Below are positions 34,107 to 43,016 of a DNA stretch of 64,000 bases, piece by piece. The first letter of the stretch is position 1. Every line of letters starts with the position of its first letter. The stretch is from an uncultured Lachnospiraceae bacterium (GTDB lineage: Bacteria > Bacillota > Clostridia > Lachnospirales > Lachnospiraceae), in assembly GCA_910577825.1 (NCBI GenBank), contig CAJTOK010000012.1:1-64000 (forward strand). Direction: 5' to 3'. The notes beneath the pieces were generated by a model. The model saw nothing but the letters and a program-made list of their open reading frames with translations, was not told the origin of the DNA and did no database searches. Position numbers and translations under genes: made by a program.

Positions 34107-36038
34107 ATGAGTATTATAGGATTAGAAAAGGAGAAATGTGTTGGCTGTAATGCCTGTGTAAGGGCATGTCCGGCTGGTGATGCCAATATAGCACATTTAA
34201 GTGGTGATGGCAATTTAATTATTGAAATTGATGACAGTAAATGTATTAAATGTGGTGCATGTATTGCTGCATGTTCACATAATGCACGTTACTTCACAGA
34301 CGATACAGAACAGTTCCTGAAAGATTTAAAATCAGGTACAGAAATTGCAATTATTGCTGCCCCTTCTATAAAGATAGCCTTTGAAGGCAACTGGCGCCAC
34401 GCACTGCAATGGCTCCAGAACCAGGGTGTATATGGTATTTATGATGTAAGTTACGGGGCCGATATATGTACATGGGCACATCTGCGTTATCTTGAAAAAC
34501 ACCCTGACGCAAAACTTATTTCCCAGCCATGTGCTGCTGTTGTCAATTATATCCAGCGCCATAAACCGGAACTTATCCCCCATCTTTCACCAGTACAAAG
34601 CCCTATGATGTGCATTGCAATATATATACGCAAGGTACTTGGCTTTAATGGAAAGATAGCTGCCATTTCACCATGTATTGCAAAGATAGATGAATTCCGG
34701 GAAACAGGGAATATTATTAACTATAATGTAACAATGGAACACCTGAAACAATACTTTGATGAAAATAATATAAGCCTTCCTGCAATTAAGGTTTACAGCC
34801 AGTTTGAATTTAATGAGCACCAGGGGTTAGAGGGCGCGATATACCCGAAACCTGGCGGGCTTATGAAAAACCTTCTTATACATTCCCCTGAAATGGAAAT
34901 TGTAACCTCTGAAGGGACTGGCAAGCTTTATAAAGACCTGGAAAGATACAGTGGCGAAAATCCAAAATGGCTTCCAACTGTTTTTGATGTGCTTAACTGT
35001 GAAAACGGCTGTAATGGCGGCCCTGCTACAGGTGTGCACTATAACTGTTTTACAATGAGTGATATTATGCACGATGTAGAGCGTTATGCAAGGAAAATCC
35101 GCAAAGCCAATACTACCAAGAAAGGGGTAGATAAACAGTTTGCAGAATTTGACCAGAAATTAAACCTTAATGATTATATCCGTACATATAAGCCACTGGC
35201 AGGCATACAGAAGAAAATTACAGAAGCTGATATTGAGAAAGCATATCTTATACTTGACAAACGTACTGATATGGAAAAGTCTTTTGACTGCCATTCATGT
35301 GGTTTTAAGTCATGCAGGGAAATGGCAGTTGCCATTGCAAAAGGAATCAATGAAAAAGAAAACTGCCACCAGTATATGATGAAATCTATCCGTAATGAGC
35401 GCCAGAAAGCAACTTCTGTAAATAACGAAGTCCTGGATATGAATAATGAACTTGTAGAAATATTTGGCAAACTTACAGACAATATTAACCAGGTTACAAA
35501 GGAAACGGCTATTATACGTGATACTGGAAAGACAAGCAGCAGGGAAATGGCAAATGTTGCTGAATATATGAATAATTTACAGGTGCTTAATGAAAGCATT
35601 GCTGTTTCATTAGAGCATATTAATTCCAGCGTAAAGAAATATAATGTAATGACACAGGATGTTGAAAAGATTTCTGGCAAAATCAACCTGCTTTCACTTA
35701 ATGCAGCAATCGAAGCTGCAAGGGCTGGTGAAGCTGGAAGGGGTTTTTCTGTTGTCGCTTCAAATATACGCGGCCTTTCTGAAAGTTCACGTGCATCTGT
35801 AAGCAGTGCAAGGGAAAATGACGAATCTATACAGTATGCTATTAATGAAGTTAATGATATAATACGCAAATTTAGCGAAACTACCAATGAACTTCTTACG
35901 GCTGTACAGACTTCTATTGATAATGTAAATAAAACAACTGAAAAAAGCCAGACTATAGAAGAAGCTATGAACACTGTTTCTTTAATTGCAAGGCATGTAG
36001 AAGAAGTAATAGAAAAAACTAACAGGATTTTAAATTAG
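34107..36038 (+). CDS. [FeFe]-hydrogenase H-domain fused to a soluble chemoreceptor
   Basis: 643 residues, no membrane segment. Order: two ferredoxin-type 4Fe4S sites (C11/14/17/21 and C46/49/52/56); an H-cluster domain at about 75-330; a PF04060-like FeS domain (C395/398/403/420); a coiled coil; an MCP signalling hairpin with LNAAIEAARAGEAG at 531-544. The H-cluster ligands are kept: C142 (L1, SQPCAAVV), C190 (L2, SPCIAKIDE, with K193 and E196), C298 and C302 (L3, NCENGC). The proton-relay cysteine next to C142 is Pro and the L2 Met is Ser, as in sensory rather than catalytic hydrogenases. Probably couples H2 or redox state to CheA. A 231-residue partner follows 27 bases later. Confidence 0.88.
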   Translation: MSIIGLEKEKCVGCNACVRACPAGDANIAHLSGDGNLIIEIDDSKCIKCGACIAACSHNARYFTDDTEQFLKDLKSGTEIAIIAAPSIKIAFEGNWRHALQWLQNQGVYGIYDVSYGADICTWAHLRYLEKHPDAKLISQPCAAVVNYIQRHKPELIPHLSPVQSPMMCIAIYIRKVLGFNGKIAAISPCIAKIDEFRETGNIINYNVTMEHLKQYFDENNISLPAIKVYSQFEFNEHQGLEGAIYPKPGGLMKNLLIHSPEMEIVTSEGTGKLYKDLERYSGENPKWLPTVFDVLNCENGCNGGPATGVHYNCFTMSDIMHDVERYARKIRKANTTKKGVDKQFAEFDQKLNLNDYIRTYKPLAGIQKKITEADIEKAYLILDKRTDMEKSFDCHSCGFKSCREMAVAIAKGINEKENCHQYMMKSIRNERQKATSVNNEVLDMNNELVEIFGKLTDNINQVTKETAIIRDTGKTSSREMANVAEYMNNLQVLNESIAVSLEHINSSVKKYNVMTQDVEKISGKINLLSLNAAIEAARAGEAGRGFSVVASNIRGLSESSRASVSSARENDESIQYAINEVNDIIRKFSETTNELLTAVQTSIDNVNKTTEKSQTIEEAMNTVSLIARHVEEVIEKTNRILN

Positions 36039-36065
36039 CCTATATATTTACAGGAGAGTAAAGCA

Positions 36066-36761
36066 TTGTTAAATATTAAGATAAATATTATATCAGTTAA
36101 TTATGAGGCATCATTGTCTAACTTGCTGCCCGCCGCTTTTGAAAGATACAAAAACATGCCAAAAGGAAGCGGGGCTGTACGTTTTATCCAGGAATTAAAT
36201 GATGTGTCGGCAGACAGCCTGTCCAGAATTTTAAAATGCCTTCCAAAAGAATTATATAACAGGTTATTATGTATTATTTCCAGGTTATTTTCTAATGAAA
36301 TAACCATAAACCTAAATGCTGCCCTGCAGAAACAGCTGCCCGGCAGCATTATAAAAATTAATGAAATCCTGTTAAACCAGGAGGCATCCGGGGAACTGTC
36401 ATTATATATAAATAATATTGAAACAGATTATAACAGTTTAATTAATTTTTCCAGCCAGAAAATTAATGATAGCATTATATCATGGATATTAAAAACAATA
36501 GTCCCTGTTTTATCCAAAATACCGCCAGATAAACAGGAAAGCGGGCTGGTATCATTCCTGCAGAATGGTTTTATCAAAAGAAAAATAGAAAGCATGGCGG
36601 AGAAATCTTTATTAAATAACGGCATAATATTAAAAATTGGCGGAATTACCTTTTCACAGGCACAAGATAATATAATAGATTATATAGAGCTTGAAAAACT
36701 GGATAAAGTTGAAGAAGACTTTTTAAATATAATTGTTTCTTTATTAAAACCATTAGGGTAA
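36066..36761 (+). CDS. Unknown helical protein, partner of the H-cluster chemoreceptor
   Basis: 231 residues from a TTG start, with AGGAG 9 bases upstream, beginning 27 bases after the chemoreceptor stop, so co-transcribed. It is predicted mostly helical, without signal peptide, membrane segment or cysteine cluster (only two Cys), and rich in Leu/Ile/Asn/Lys. Segments such as KCLPKELYNRLLCIISRLF and LYINNIETDY suggest helical repeats. I do not recognise a family. By position it may be an adaptor or maturation factor of the chemoreceptor; that is inference only. Confidence 0.7.
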   Translation: MLNIKINIISVNYEASLSNLLPAAFERYKNMPKGSGAVRFIQELNDVSADSLSRILKCLPKELYNRLLCIISRLFSNEITINLNAALQKQLPGSIIKINEILLNQEASGELSLYINNIETDYNSLINFSSQKINDSIISWILKTIVPVLSKIPPDKQESGLVSFLQNGFIKRKIESMAEKSLLNNGIILKIGGITFSQAQDNIIDYIELEKLDKVEEDFLNIIVSLLKPLG

Positions 36762-36779
36762 AACAAACATTCACACAGC

Positions 36780-36819
36780 GTAAATCCAGTGTTTAAGTAA
36801 TTTTTAAACGCTGGATTAC
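36780..36819. terminator. Hairpin between converging genes
   Basis: GTAAATCCAGTGTTTAA (36780-36796) pairs with TTAAACGCTGGATTAC (36804-36819), with one bulge and one wobble. T-runs are weak on both strands. It is the only structure in the 86-base gap and is probably a bidirectional terminator. Confidence 0.6.
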
Positions 36820-36847
36820 ACATGTGTTATTATTATCCTGGGTTTGT

Positions 36848-37780
36848 TTATCTTGTACAGATATATCCCATATAACCTGCATACATAAGAAGCATTGCTA
36901 TGCCCTCTCCCTTTACAATCCTGCGGCCTGACCATGTAAATGCCCACACTATAAGGCTCATTACAACAAGTACAATTACATCAACAACATTTTCCATTAT
37001 AAATGCAACAGGTGATATTGCTGCTGCCATGCCTAATACAAGCAGTATATTAAATATATTTGAGCCGATTACATTGCCAAGTGCCATATCAACTTCATTT
37101 TTCTTTGCGGCAACTACTGATGTGACAAGTTCCGGAAGGCTTGTGCCAAATGCAACTACGGTAAGCCCTATAAGGTTATCACTCATACCAAACTGTTCTG
37201 CAATTTTTGTAGCAGAATCTACAACAACATCACCACCTGCAATAATTGCTGCAATCCCCCCTGTAATGTATAAAATACATTTCCAGACAGGTATTATTTC
37301 ATAATCCTGGCTATCTGCCTGGTTCTCATTTCTTGCTTTTCTGGCAGACATTACCATCCAGTATAAAAACCCTGCAAATATGGCACACATTATAATCCCG
37401 TCAATGTGCCCTAATACCATGCCCGCAGAACCAAGCCCAAACAGTACGAGCGCAACAATTATTGAAAACGGAAATTCCCTTTTAAGGGTTTCTGTATCTG
37501 CTGAAAGCGGACAGAAAAGTGCACATATGCCACATACAACCATAAGGTTAAATATATTAGAGCCAACTGCGTTGCTTATAGCCAGCCCGTTGCTCCCTGC
37601 AATAGATGCGTTAATACTTACAGAACATTCCGGGAAGCTCGTTCCCATAGCAACAATGGTCATTCCAATTATAAGTGGCGGCACTCTTAACCTTTTTGCA
37701 ACACTTGAGCTCCCTTCTACAAAGAAATCAGCTCCTTTAATTAATAATATAAATCCTGCAGCTAAAAAAACATAAACCAT
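36848..37780 (-). CDS. CaCA family cation/proton or sodium exchanger (YrbG-like)
   Basis: 310 residues, ten or eleven hydrophobic segments, with two inverted alpha-repeats: MTIVAMGTSFPECSVS ... GSNIFNLMVV in the first half and LTVVAFGTSLPELVTS ... GSNIFNILLV in the second. This is the calcium/cation antiporter family. The 290 bases upstream contain a yybP-ykoY manganese riboswitch and its terminator, which points to Mn2+ (or Mn2+ plus Ca2+) export as the actual job rather than Ca2+ alone. AAAGGGG precedes the ATG. Confidence 0.9.
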   Translation of the reverse strand: MVYVFLAAGFILLIKGADFFVEGSSSVAKRLRVPPLIIGMTIVAMGTSFPECSVSINASIAGSNGLAISNAVGSNIFNLMVVCGICALFCPLSADTETLKREFPFSIIVALVLFGLGSAGMVLGHIDGIIMCAIFAGFLYWMVMSARKARNENQADSQDYEIIPVWKCILYITGGIAAIIAGGDVVVDSATKIAEQFGMSDNLIGLTVVAFGTSLPELVTSVVAAKKNEVDMALGNVIGSNIFNILLVLGMAAAISPVAFIMENVVDVIVLVVMSLIVWAFTWSGRRIVKGEGIAMLLMYAGYMGYICTR

Positions 37781-37915
37781 AATTAACCCCTTTCCTAATA
37801 CTGTTTCCTGGATATTATTTATTCCTGTAAAATTTGTCCCCCTTTCATATTTATTACCAGATTCCCGTCCTATTACAACCCCGGCAAAAGAAATAAATCC
37901 TTTTACAGCTACAAC

Positions 37916-37944
37916 AAAAAAACAGGCACATTACTGTACCTGTT
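37916..37944 (-). terminator. Riboswitch-controlled terminator
   Basis: On the minus strand AACAGGTAC, AGTAAT loop, GTGCCTGTT (37921-37944), then a T-run of eight or so. It is the expression platform of the yybP-ykoY element and would stop transcription before the exchanger gene. Confidence 0.8.
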
Positions 37945-37970
37945 TTAAACCAAAGCACAGTAAACTAACT

Positions 37971-38070
37971 GTGCAAAAGTCTTGTTATTTAAGATTAAGC
38001 CAGGCTGATAGCCGGGTATGCTGGCTTACCCACGCATTATATTGCGCTAACTACTCCCTTATGCCGTCTG
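37971..38070 (-). ncRNA. yybP-ykoY (Mn2+) riboswitch
   Basis: Minus-strand RNA with the conserved 5' loop AAGGGAGTAG and 3' loop AACAAGACTTTTGC; GCATAAG pairs with CTTTTGC to close P1, and TAAGCCAG/CTGGCTTA forms an internal helix. P1's 3' strand overlaps a second hairpin (GCACAG...CTGTGC), and an intrinsic terminator follows, which gives a switching mechanism. yybP-ykoY RNAs bind Mn2+ and turn on Mn exporters. The exchanger gene lies directly downstream. Confidence 0.85.
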
Positions 38071-38074
38071 GGAT

Positions 38075-38103
38075 ATTATAACAGACAAATATATTGCTGT
38101 CAA
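38075..38103 (-). promoter_or_regulatory. Consensus promoter of the riboswitch
   Basis: On the minus strand perfect TTGACA (38098-38103), 17 bases, perfect TATAAT (38075-38080). Transcription should begin at about 38068, at the start of the aptamer. Confidence 0.85.
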
Positions 38104-38122
38104 ATATTATTTTCCATATACG

Positions 38123-40015
38123 CTATAATCCAATATATGATATGGAATTTTTGCCTTTTGTACCATGCTTGTCATATGCCATTACCATATATTCATATTC
38201 TTTTCCCTGTTCTGCCTCATAATCTATATAACTTATATTTTTATTTTTCTTAGTCTTTTTGATGCAGACCCATTTATCCGTTCCAAAAGCCCTGCGGAAT
38301 ACTTTATAATATGATGCCTTATCCAGCTTCTTCCAGTCAATTTTTATACCGCCAGGAACTCTCATTATACTCTCTATACTGCTTGTTCCATTCTCAGCCC
38401 ACAATGTATATATCCTGCTTTTACTTCCAACTGTGTATTTAACCTTGCCACTAAAATAATTTCCAGGACGCAGCCGTACATTCCATTTGTCAAGTGATAT
38501 CCCCTCTTTACGCATTACTTCAAGGGATTTCGACTTATATGCAGGAAATATCTTGACTGTTACCGGCATGTCCTCCTCTTGTGGCTTTATTGCAGAATCC
38601 ATATCTGTATAACCATCTTCACCAACAAGTTTTATCTGTGTTTCTTCTTCAGGTGCTTTGGCATATCCCAGTGCGTAACAGATATTTGCAGCAGCATCCC
38701 TTCCAATCTCATTATAACCCAGCTGTGTATAATGCACTGACTGGTGCACATCTGCAACTTTTGACGGCATATATACATCCTGCTTCTTCATATTGTTAAA
38801 ACTAAGATATTCATCCATATCCGCATATTTTGATTTAAAATAACCGTCTACGCCTTCATCTGTTACCCAGTTTTCTGAAATATGGCTTGCAAGATATATA
38901 TTTTTAAACTTCTCCTTAGATGAATTGCACATATAATACTGTGCTTTTCTAGGCCCTGTCATATAAAGGTCAGAAGCATCTAACGGGCCGCCATGTGCCC
39001 TTACCATAAGTATGCCTGCAAATTCCATCCTTTTATCCAGGTTCTTGTACTTCTGCCCCCTGCCATCACCAGTTTCCTCTATAAGTTTATTGTGCATGCT
39101 CATAAATTTTTTAAGATACTTTTTGGCACTCATCTTACCATCTGATTCGCCCTGAAGCCAGAAATAACCTTTATGGCTTAATTTATAATGGCCTGCTTCT
39201 ATCTCTTTATTAAGAAGCTGTTCGCATGTTTTATATAAAGATACTGCCTGCCAGAAGTTATTATTAATCCTTTCCTTGCCTGGAAGCCATGTTTCAATGG
39301 AACTCCCGCTATGCGAAGCATTGACAAGCCACACCTTTTCACCTGTTTTCTTAACCCATTCTTTAGCAAGTGCACCGTCAGCTCCGGTTTTCCCTCTTGC
39401 GCCCTCTGCACCTGTAAGGTTATTAGTACGCTGCCATTCATTTACACTGCTGTTATCTGTTAAACTTGAAGGCACATAATCCCTCGGATTCCATATTGTA
39501 AGCTTTGGCGCAGCCATAGAAAAACAGCCGTTTGTCAGGGAATGGTTAATTGTTGACGGGCCATATGTACTATATACTTTGCCTTCTTTATTTATAACAT
39601 ATTCATTCTGGTAATCTTCAAGAATCCCAAGTTTATCAGGGCTTCCCTCCATATTGCTCTGTCCAATAAGAAGAAGAAGGCTTATTTTTGCAGGCTTAAC
39701 CGTCACACCAATCTTTTTGCCATTTACAAGTTTTACAACAGCCTTGCCGCAGCCTGTGGCAATTACCTTGTTTTCATCTGCAATTTTAAGCACTTCTGCA
39801 TCTTTTCTGCCTGTCTGGACATTATCAGATTTAACTGATATAACCTTAATCTTCTCAATTTTATTTTTAAACGTATGCCTGTCATCATACTCCAGTGTTA
39901 TCTTTGAACCAGTATTTTTCATTGTAAGTTTTTCTGCCTGCGCACTTTCCGGGGCTAATATACAAAGCCCCAGAATAGTACACATAACAGCTAAAATTTT
40001 ATATATTTTTTTCAT
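38123..40015 (-). CDS. Secreted SGNH/SASA-type carbohydrate esterase with flanking Ig and FN3-like domains
   Basis: 630 residues. A signal peptide ends near residue 27 (AQA). An Ig-like N-domain (about 28-110) precedes a SASA/sialate-O-acetylesterase-type SGNH domain: nucleophile in IGQSNMEG (S120), a WLQGESDG block, and a late HYTQLGYNEIGRDAA block giving the catalytic His. The C-terminal 90 residues look like fibronectin type III (GGIKIDWKKL...YYKVFRR...YEYMVMAYD). Likely removes acetyl groups from plant or mucin polysaccharide outside the cell. Its end is close to the riboswitch promoter but not related to it. Confidence 0.8.
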   Translation of the reverse strand: MKKIYKILAVMCTILGLCILAPESAQAEKLTMKNTGSKITLEYDDRHTFKNKIEKIKVISVKSDNVQTGRKDAEVLKIADENKVIATGCGKAVVKLVNGKKIGVTVKPAKISLLLLIGQSNMEGSPDKLGILEDYQNEYVINKEGKVYSTYGPSTINHSLTNGCFSMAAPKLTIWNPRDYVPSSLTDNSSVNEWQRTNNLTGAEGARGKTGADGALAKEWVKKTGEKVWLVNASHSGSSIETWLPGKERINNNFWQAVSLYKTCEQLLNKEIEAGHYKLSHKGYFWLQGESDGKMSAKKYLKKFMSMHNKLIEETGDGRGQKYKNLDKRMEFAGILMVRAHGGPLDASDLYMTGPRKAQYYMCNSSKEKFKNIYLASHISENWVTDEGVDGYFKSKYADMDEYLSFNNMKKQDVYMPSKVADVHQSVHYTQLGYNEIGRDAAANICYALGYAKAPEEETQIKLVGEDGYTDMDSAIKPQEEDMPVTVKIFPAYKSKSLEVMRKEGISLDKWNVRLRPGNYFSGKVKYTVGSKSRIYTLWAENGTSSIESIMRVPGGIKIDWKKLDKASYYKVFRRAFGTDKWVCIKKTKKNKNISYIDYEAEQGKEYEYMVMAYDKHGTKGKNSISYIGL

Positions 40016-40060
40016 ATCAAACTACCACACATATTATTTGTTCTAAATCTCCATGCTGCA

Positions 40061-42478
40061 TTATTTTTTACATACAATATTTACAATACGTCCTGGAACA
40101 TATATTTCCTTGGCAATATCTCCTGAAAGCCTGCCACCAAGGGCTTCTTTTGCTTTTTTTAGCACGCTTTCCTTCTCTTCATCTTTGGCAATTTGTATTG
40201 TAACTTTTGTCTTGCCATTAATCTGTACAGCAATCTCTATTTCAGTTTCAACAGTCTTAGCCTCATCATACTCTGGCCATTGCCCCTGGTAAATCCTGCC
40301 ATTGCCCCCGGTAATTTCCCAGAGTTCTTCTGTAATATGTGGTGCAACAGGGTTAAGCAGCATAAGCAGCGTCCTGTATTCACCCTTTGTAACGGAATTT
40401 TTTTTATAAAAATCATTTATAAGCGACATCATTGCAGCTATTGCTGTGTTAAATTTAAGGTTTTCAAAATCACTGCTTACTTTTTTAATAGTCTGGTGCA
40501 TCTTAATTTCCATGCCAGCAGAATATCCATCTTCATCTGTAAGAATCTCCTGTAACTTCCATACCCTTTCAAGGAAGCGGCGGCATCCCTTTACGCCATC
40601 ATCTGACCATGCCGCACTTAAATCAAATGCGCCTATAAACATTTCATAGGTACGGAGTGTATCTGCGCCATAATCCCTTACAATATCATCAGGATTAACT
40701 ACATTGCCACGGGATTTGCTCATCTTCTCGCCATTGCTTCCAAGAATCATGCCATGTGAAGTACGCTTCTGGTATGGCTCTGGTGTTGGTACTGCCTTCT
40801 GGTCATAAAGGAATTTATGCCAGAAACGTGAATAAAGGAGATGGAGTGTTGTATGCTCCATGCCGCCATTATACCAGTCTACAGGAAGCCAGTATTCCAG
40901 TGCCCCGGGGTCTGCAAGGCATTCTTTATTGCAAGGGTCTGTATATCTTAAAAAATACCATGAAGAACCTGCCCACTGTGGCATTGTATCAGTTTCACGC
41001 TTTGCAGCACCGCCGCAGCGCGGGCATGTTGTATTAACCCAGTCTGTCATTGAGGCAAGCGGGGACTCGCCATTGTCTGTTGGCATATAGCTTTCTACTT
41101 CTGGAAGCAGCAGTGGCAGTTCACTTTCATCAAGAGACACAAAACCGCATTTTTCACAATGTACTATAGGAATTGGTTCTCCCCAGTACCTCTGTCTTGA
41201 AAATACCCAGTCACGCAGCTTATAATTTACCTTACGTTTTCCAATTCCTTTTTCTTCCAGGAAATCTTTAATCTTCTCCTTAGCCTCTTCTACAGAAAGC
41301 CCTGTAAGGAAACCTGAATTAACCATTTTTCCTGTTGCAACATCTGTAAATGCTGACTTATCTATACCAGCAGTTCCTTCTGTCCCTTCTACCACCTGTA
41401 TTAAAGGAAGCCCGAACTTCTTTGCAAACTCCCAGTCACGTTCATCATGTGCTGGTACTGCCATAATTGCGCCTGTGCCATATGTCATAAGCACATAATC
41501 TGAAATCCATACAGGGATTTCTTCATTATTTACAGGATTTACTGCCGTAATCCCGCCAAGTACAACACCTGTCTTGTCCTTGGCAAGCTCTGTACGCTCA
41601 AAATCAGACTTTTTAGCAGCCATATCCCTGTATGCTGCAACATCATCCCAGTTCTTTATTTCATCTTTGTACTTGTCAATTAACGGGTGTTCTGGTGAAA
41701 CTACCATATATGTTGCACCAAATAAAGTATCAGGGCGTGTTGTATATACACGCAGTTTCTCTTCTTTATCTTTAAGCTGGAAATCCACCTCTGCACCTTC
41801 TGAACGTCCAATCCAGTTTCTCTGCGAAGTCTTTACACGCTCAATATAATCAACAGTATCCAGCCCTTCAAGCAGCTTGTCAGCATAGTTTGTAATTTTA
41901 AGCATCCATTCACTCTTAACCCTGCGCACTACCTCAGAACCACAGCGTTCACACACACCGCCAACCACTTCCTCATTAGCAAGCCCTACCTTGCATGAAG
42001 TGCACCAGTTAATAGGCATTTCTTTCTTATATGCAAGCCCTGCATTAAAAAGTTTTAAGAAAATCCACTGTGTCCATTTATAATATTCCGGGTCTGTCGT
42101 ATTAATCTCCCTGTCCCAGTCAAATGAATAGCCAAGTGAACAAAGCTGTGCCTTAAAATGCTCTACATTATTCTTTGTAACTTCCCTTGGATGTATTTTA
42201 TTCTGTATAGCATAATTCTCAGTAGGAAGCCCGAAAGCGTCCCATCCCATAGGATATAATACATTATATCCCTGCATCCTGCGTTTACGTGCAACAATGT
42301 CAAGGGCTGTATAAGGCCTTGGATGCCCTACATGAAGCCCCTGTCCTGAAGGATACGGGAACTCAACAAGGGCATAAAATTTTGGTTTTGAATAATCATT
42401 CTCTGTTTTAAATGCCTTCTCAGCTTCCCATATACCCTGCCATTTCTTCTCAACTGTATGGTGGTTATACATTTCCAT
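40061..42478 (-). CDS. leuS: Leucyl-tRNA synthetase
   Basis: Charges tRNA-Leu. About 805 residues with the class-I HIGH variant HVGHPRPYTALDI near 49-60, two CxxC zinc-like pairs in the editing and insertion regions, and KMSKSRGN late in the protein. GGAGAGATTGAC precedes ATG 42478; the open frame continues upstream 29 codons into the PAP2 gene but lacks a ribosome site. No T-box leader was seen upstream, since the gene follows PAP2 closely. Confidence 0.97.
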   Translation of the reverse strand: MEMYNHHTVEKKWQGIWEAEKAFKTENDYSKPKFYALVEFPYPSGQGLHVGHPRPYTALDIVARKRRMQGYNVLYPMGWDAFGLPTENYAIQNKIHPREVTKNNVEHFKAQLCSLGYSFDWDREINTTDPEYYKWTQWIFLKLFNAGLAYKKEMPINWCTSCKVGLANEEVVGGVCERCGSEVVRRVKSEWMLKITNYADKLLEGLDTVDYIERVKTSQRNWIGRSEGAEVDFQLKDKEEKLRVYTTRPDTLFGATYMVVSPEHPLIDKYKDEIKNWDDVAAYRDMAAKKSDFERTELAKDKTGVVLGGITAVNPVNNEEIPVWISDYVLMTYGTGAIMAVPAHDERDWEFAKKFGLPLIQVVEGTEGTAGIDKSAFTDVATGKMVNSGFLTGLSVEEAKEKIKDFLEEKGIGKRKVNYKLRDWVFSRQRYWGEPIPIVHCEKCGFVSLDESELPLLLPEVESYMPTDNGESPLASMTDWVNTTCPRCGGAAKRETDTMPQWAGSSWYFLRYTDPCNKECLADPGALEYWLPVDWYNGGMEHTTLHLLYSRFWHKFLYDQKAVPTPEPYQKRTSHGMILGSNGEKMSKSRGNVVNPDDIVRDYGADTLRTYEMFIGAFDLSAAWSDDGVKGCRRFLERVWKLQEILTDEDGYSAGMEIKMHQTIKKVSSDFENLKFNTAIAAMMSLINDFYKKNSVTKGEYRTLLMLLNPVAPHITEELWEITGGNGRIYQGQWPEYDEAKTVETEIEIAVQINGKTKVTIQIAKDEEKESVLKKAKEALGGRLSGDIAKEIYVPGRIVNIVCKK

Positions 42479-42521
42479 GTCAATCTCTCCATTCTGTAAA
42501 TTTTGTTTTTCTGCTTTATGG

Positions 42522-43016
42522 CTACAAGTTACTAAAACCAGCAATGCTGCATAAAATCCCTGCAAGCGCCCCTGCTATTACATCTTTTGGGAAGTGTATC
42601 CCTGATATTACTCTTATTGCAGCAAGAAGCACACCCATTATATAAATAATTATACCGGGCAGCGGATATATAAAACTTACTGCACCTGCACATATAAATA
42701 TTGAAAATACATGCCTGCTCGGAAAACTTTTCCCACATGTATCTTTTGGAAAAAGCGGTTTAAAATTATATTTTTCATAGGGCCTTATGGCATTGTACTT
42801 TGCCCTGTATACTGATAAAACCACAAAAGAAGCAGCTGGCACTGCAATTATCCTTATAAATCTCATATCTTCTTTATAAACAAGTGATGCAATAGTTAAT
42901 AAATACATCACTGCTGTTAAATAAACCATAACTTTGCCAGCTATATAAATAATAATTGTGCCATATCTTTTAGAACGCACAAAATCCATTATTCTGATAT
43001 ATTGTTCTCTTTCCAT
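42522..43016 (-). CDS. PAP2-family membrane phosphatase
   Basis: 164 residues, about five membrane segments, with all three PAP2 motifs: KYNAIRP (motif 1), SFPSRH (motif 2) and RVISGIHFPKD (motif 3). Such enzymes hydrolyse lipid phosphates, including undecaprenyl diphosphate. The start overlaps the aspS stop by 28 bases, so it is translationally coupled. No clear ribosome site precedes the ATG, in line with coupling. Confidence 0.9.
   Translation of the reverse strand: MEREQYIRIMDFVRSKRYGTIIIYIAGKVMVYLTAVMYLLTIASLVYKEDMRFIRIIAVPAASFVVLSVYRAKYNAIRPYEKYNFKPLFPKDTCGKSFPSRHVFSIFICAGAVSFIYPLPGIIIYIMGVLLAAIRVISGIHFPKDVIAGALAGILCSIAGFSNL

Noticed and set aside
34107..36038. Simple annotation as catalytic hydrogenase HydA
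   Set aside because: The proton-relay cysteine is replaced by Pro, the L2 Met by Ser, and the C-terminal half is a chemoreceptor, so an ordinary H2-producing enzyme is unlikely.
42479..42565. T-box leader or longer N-terminus for leuS
   Set aside because: Only 43 bases separate it from the PAP2 gene and no T-box motif is present.
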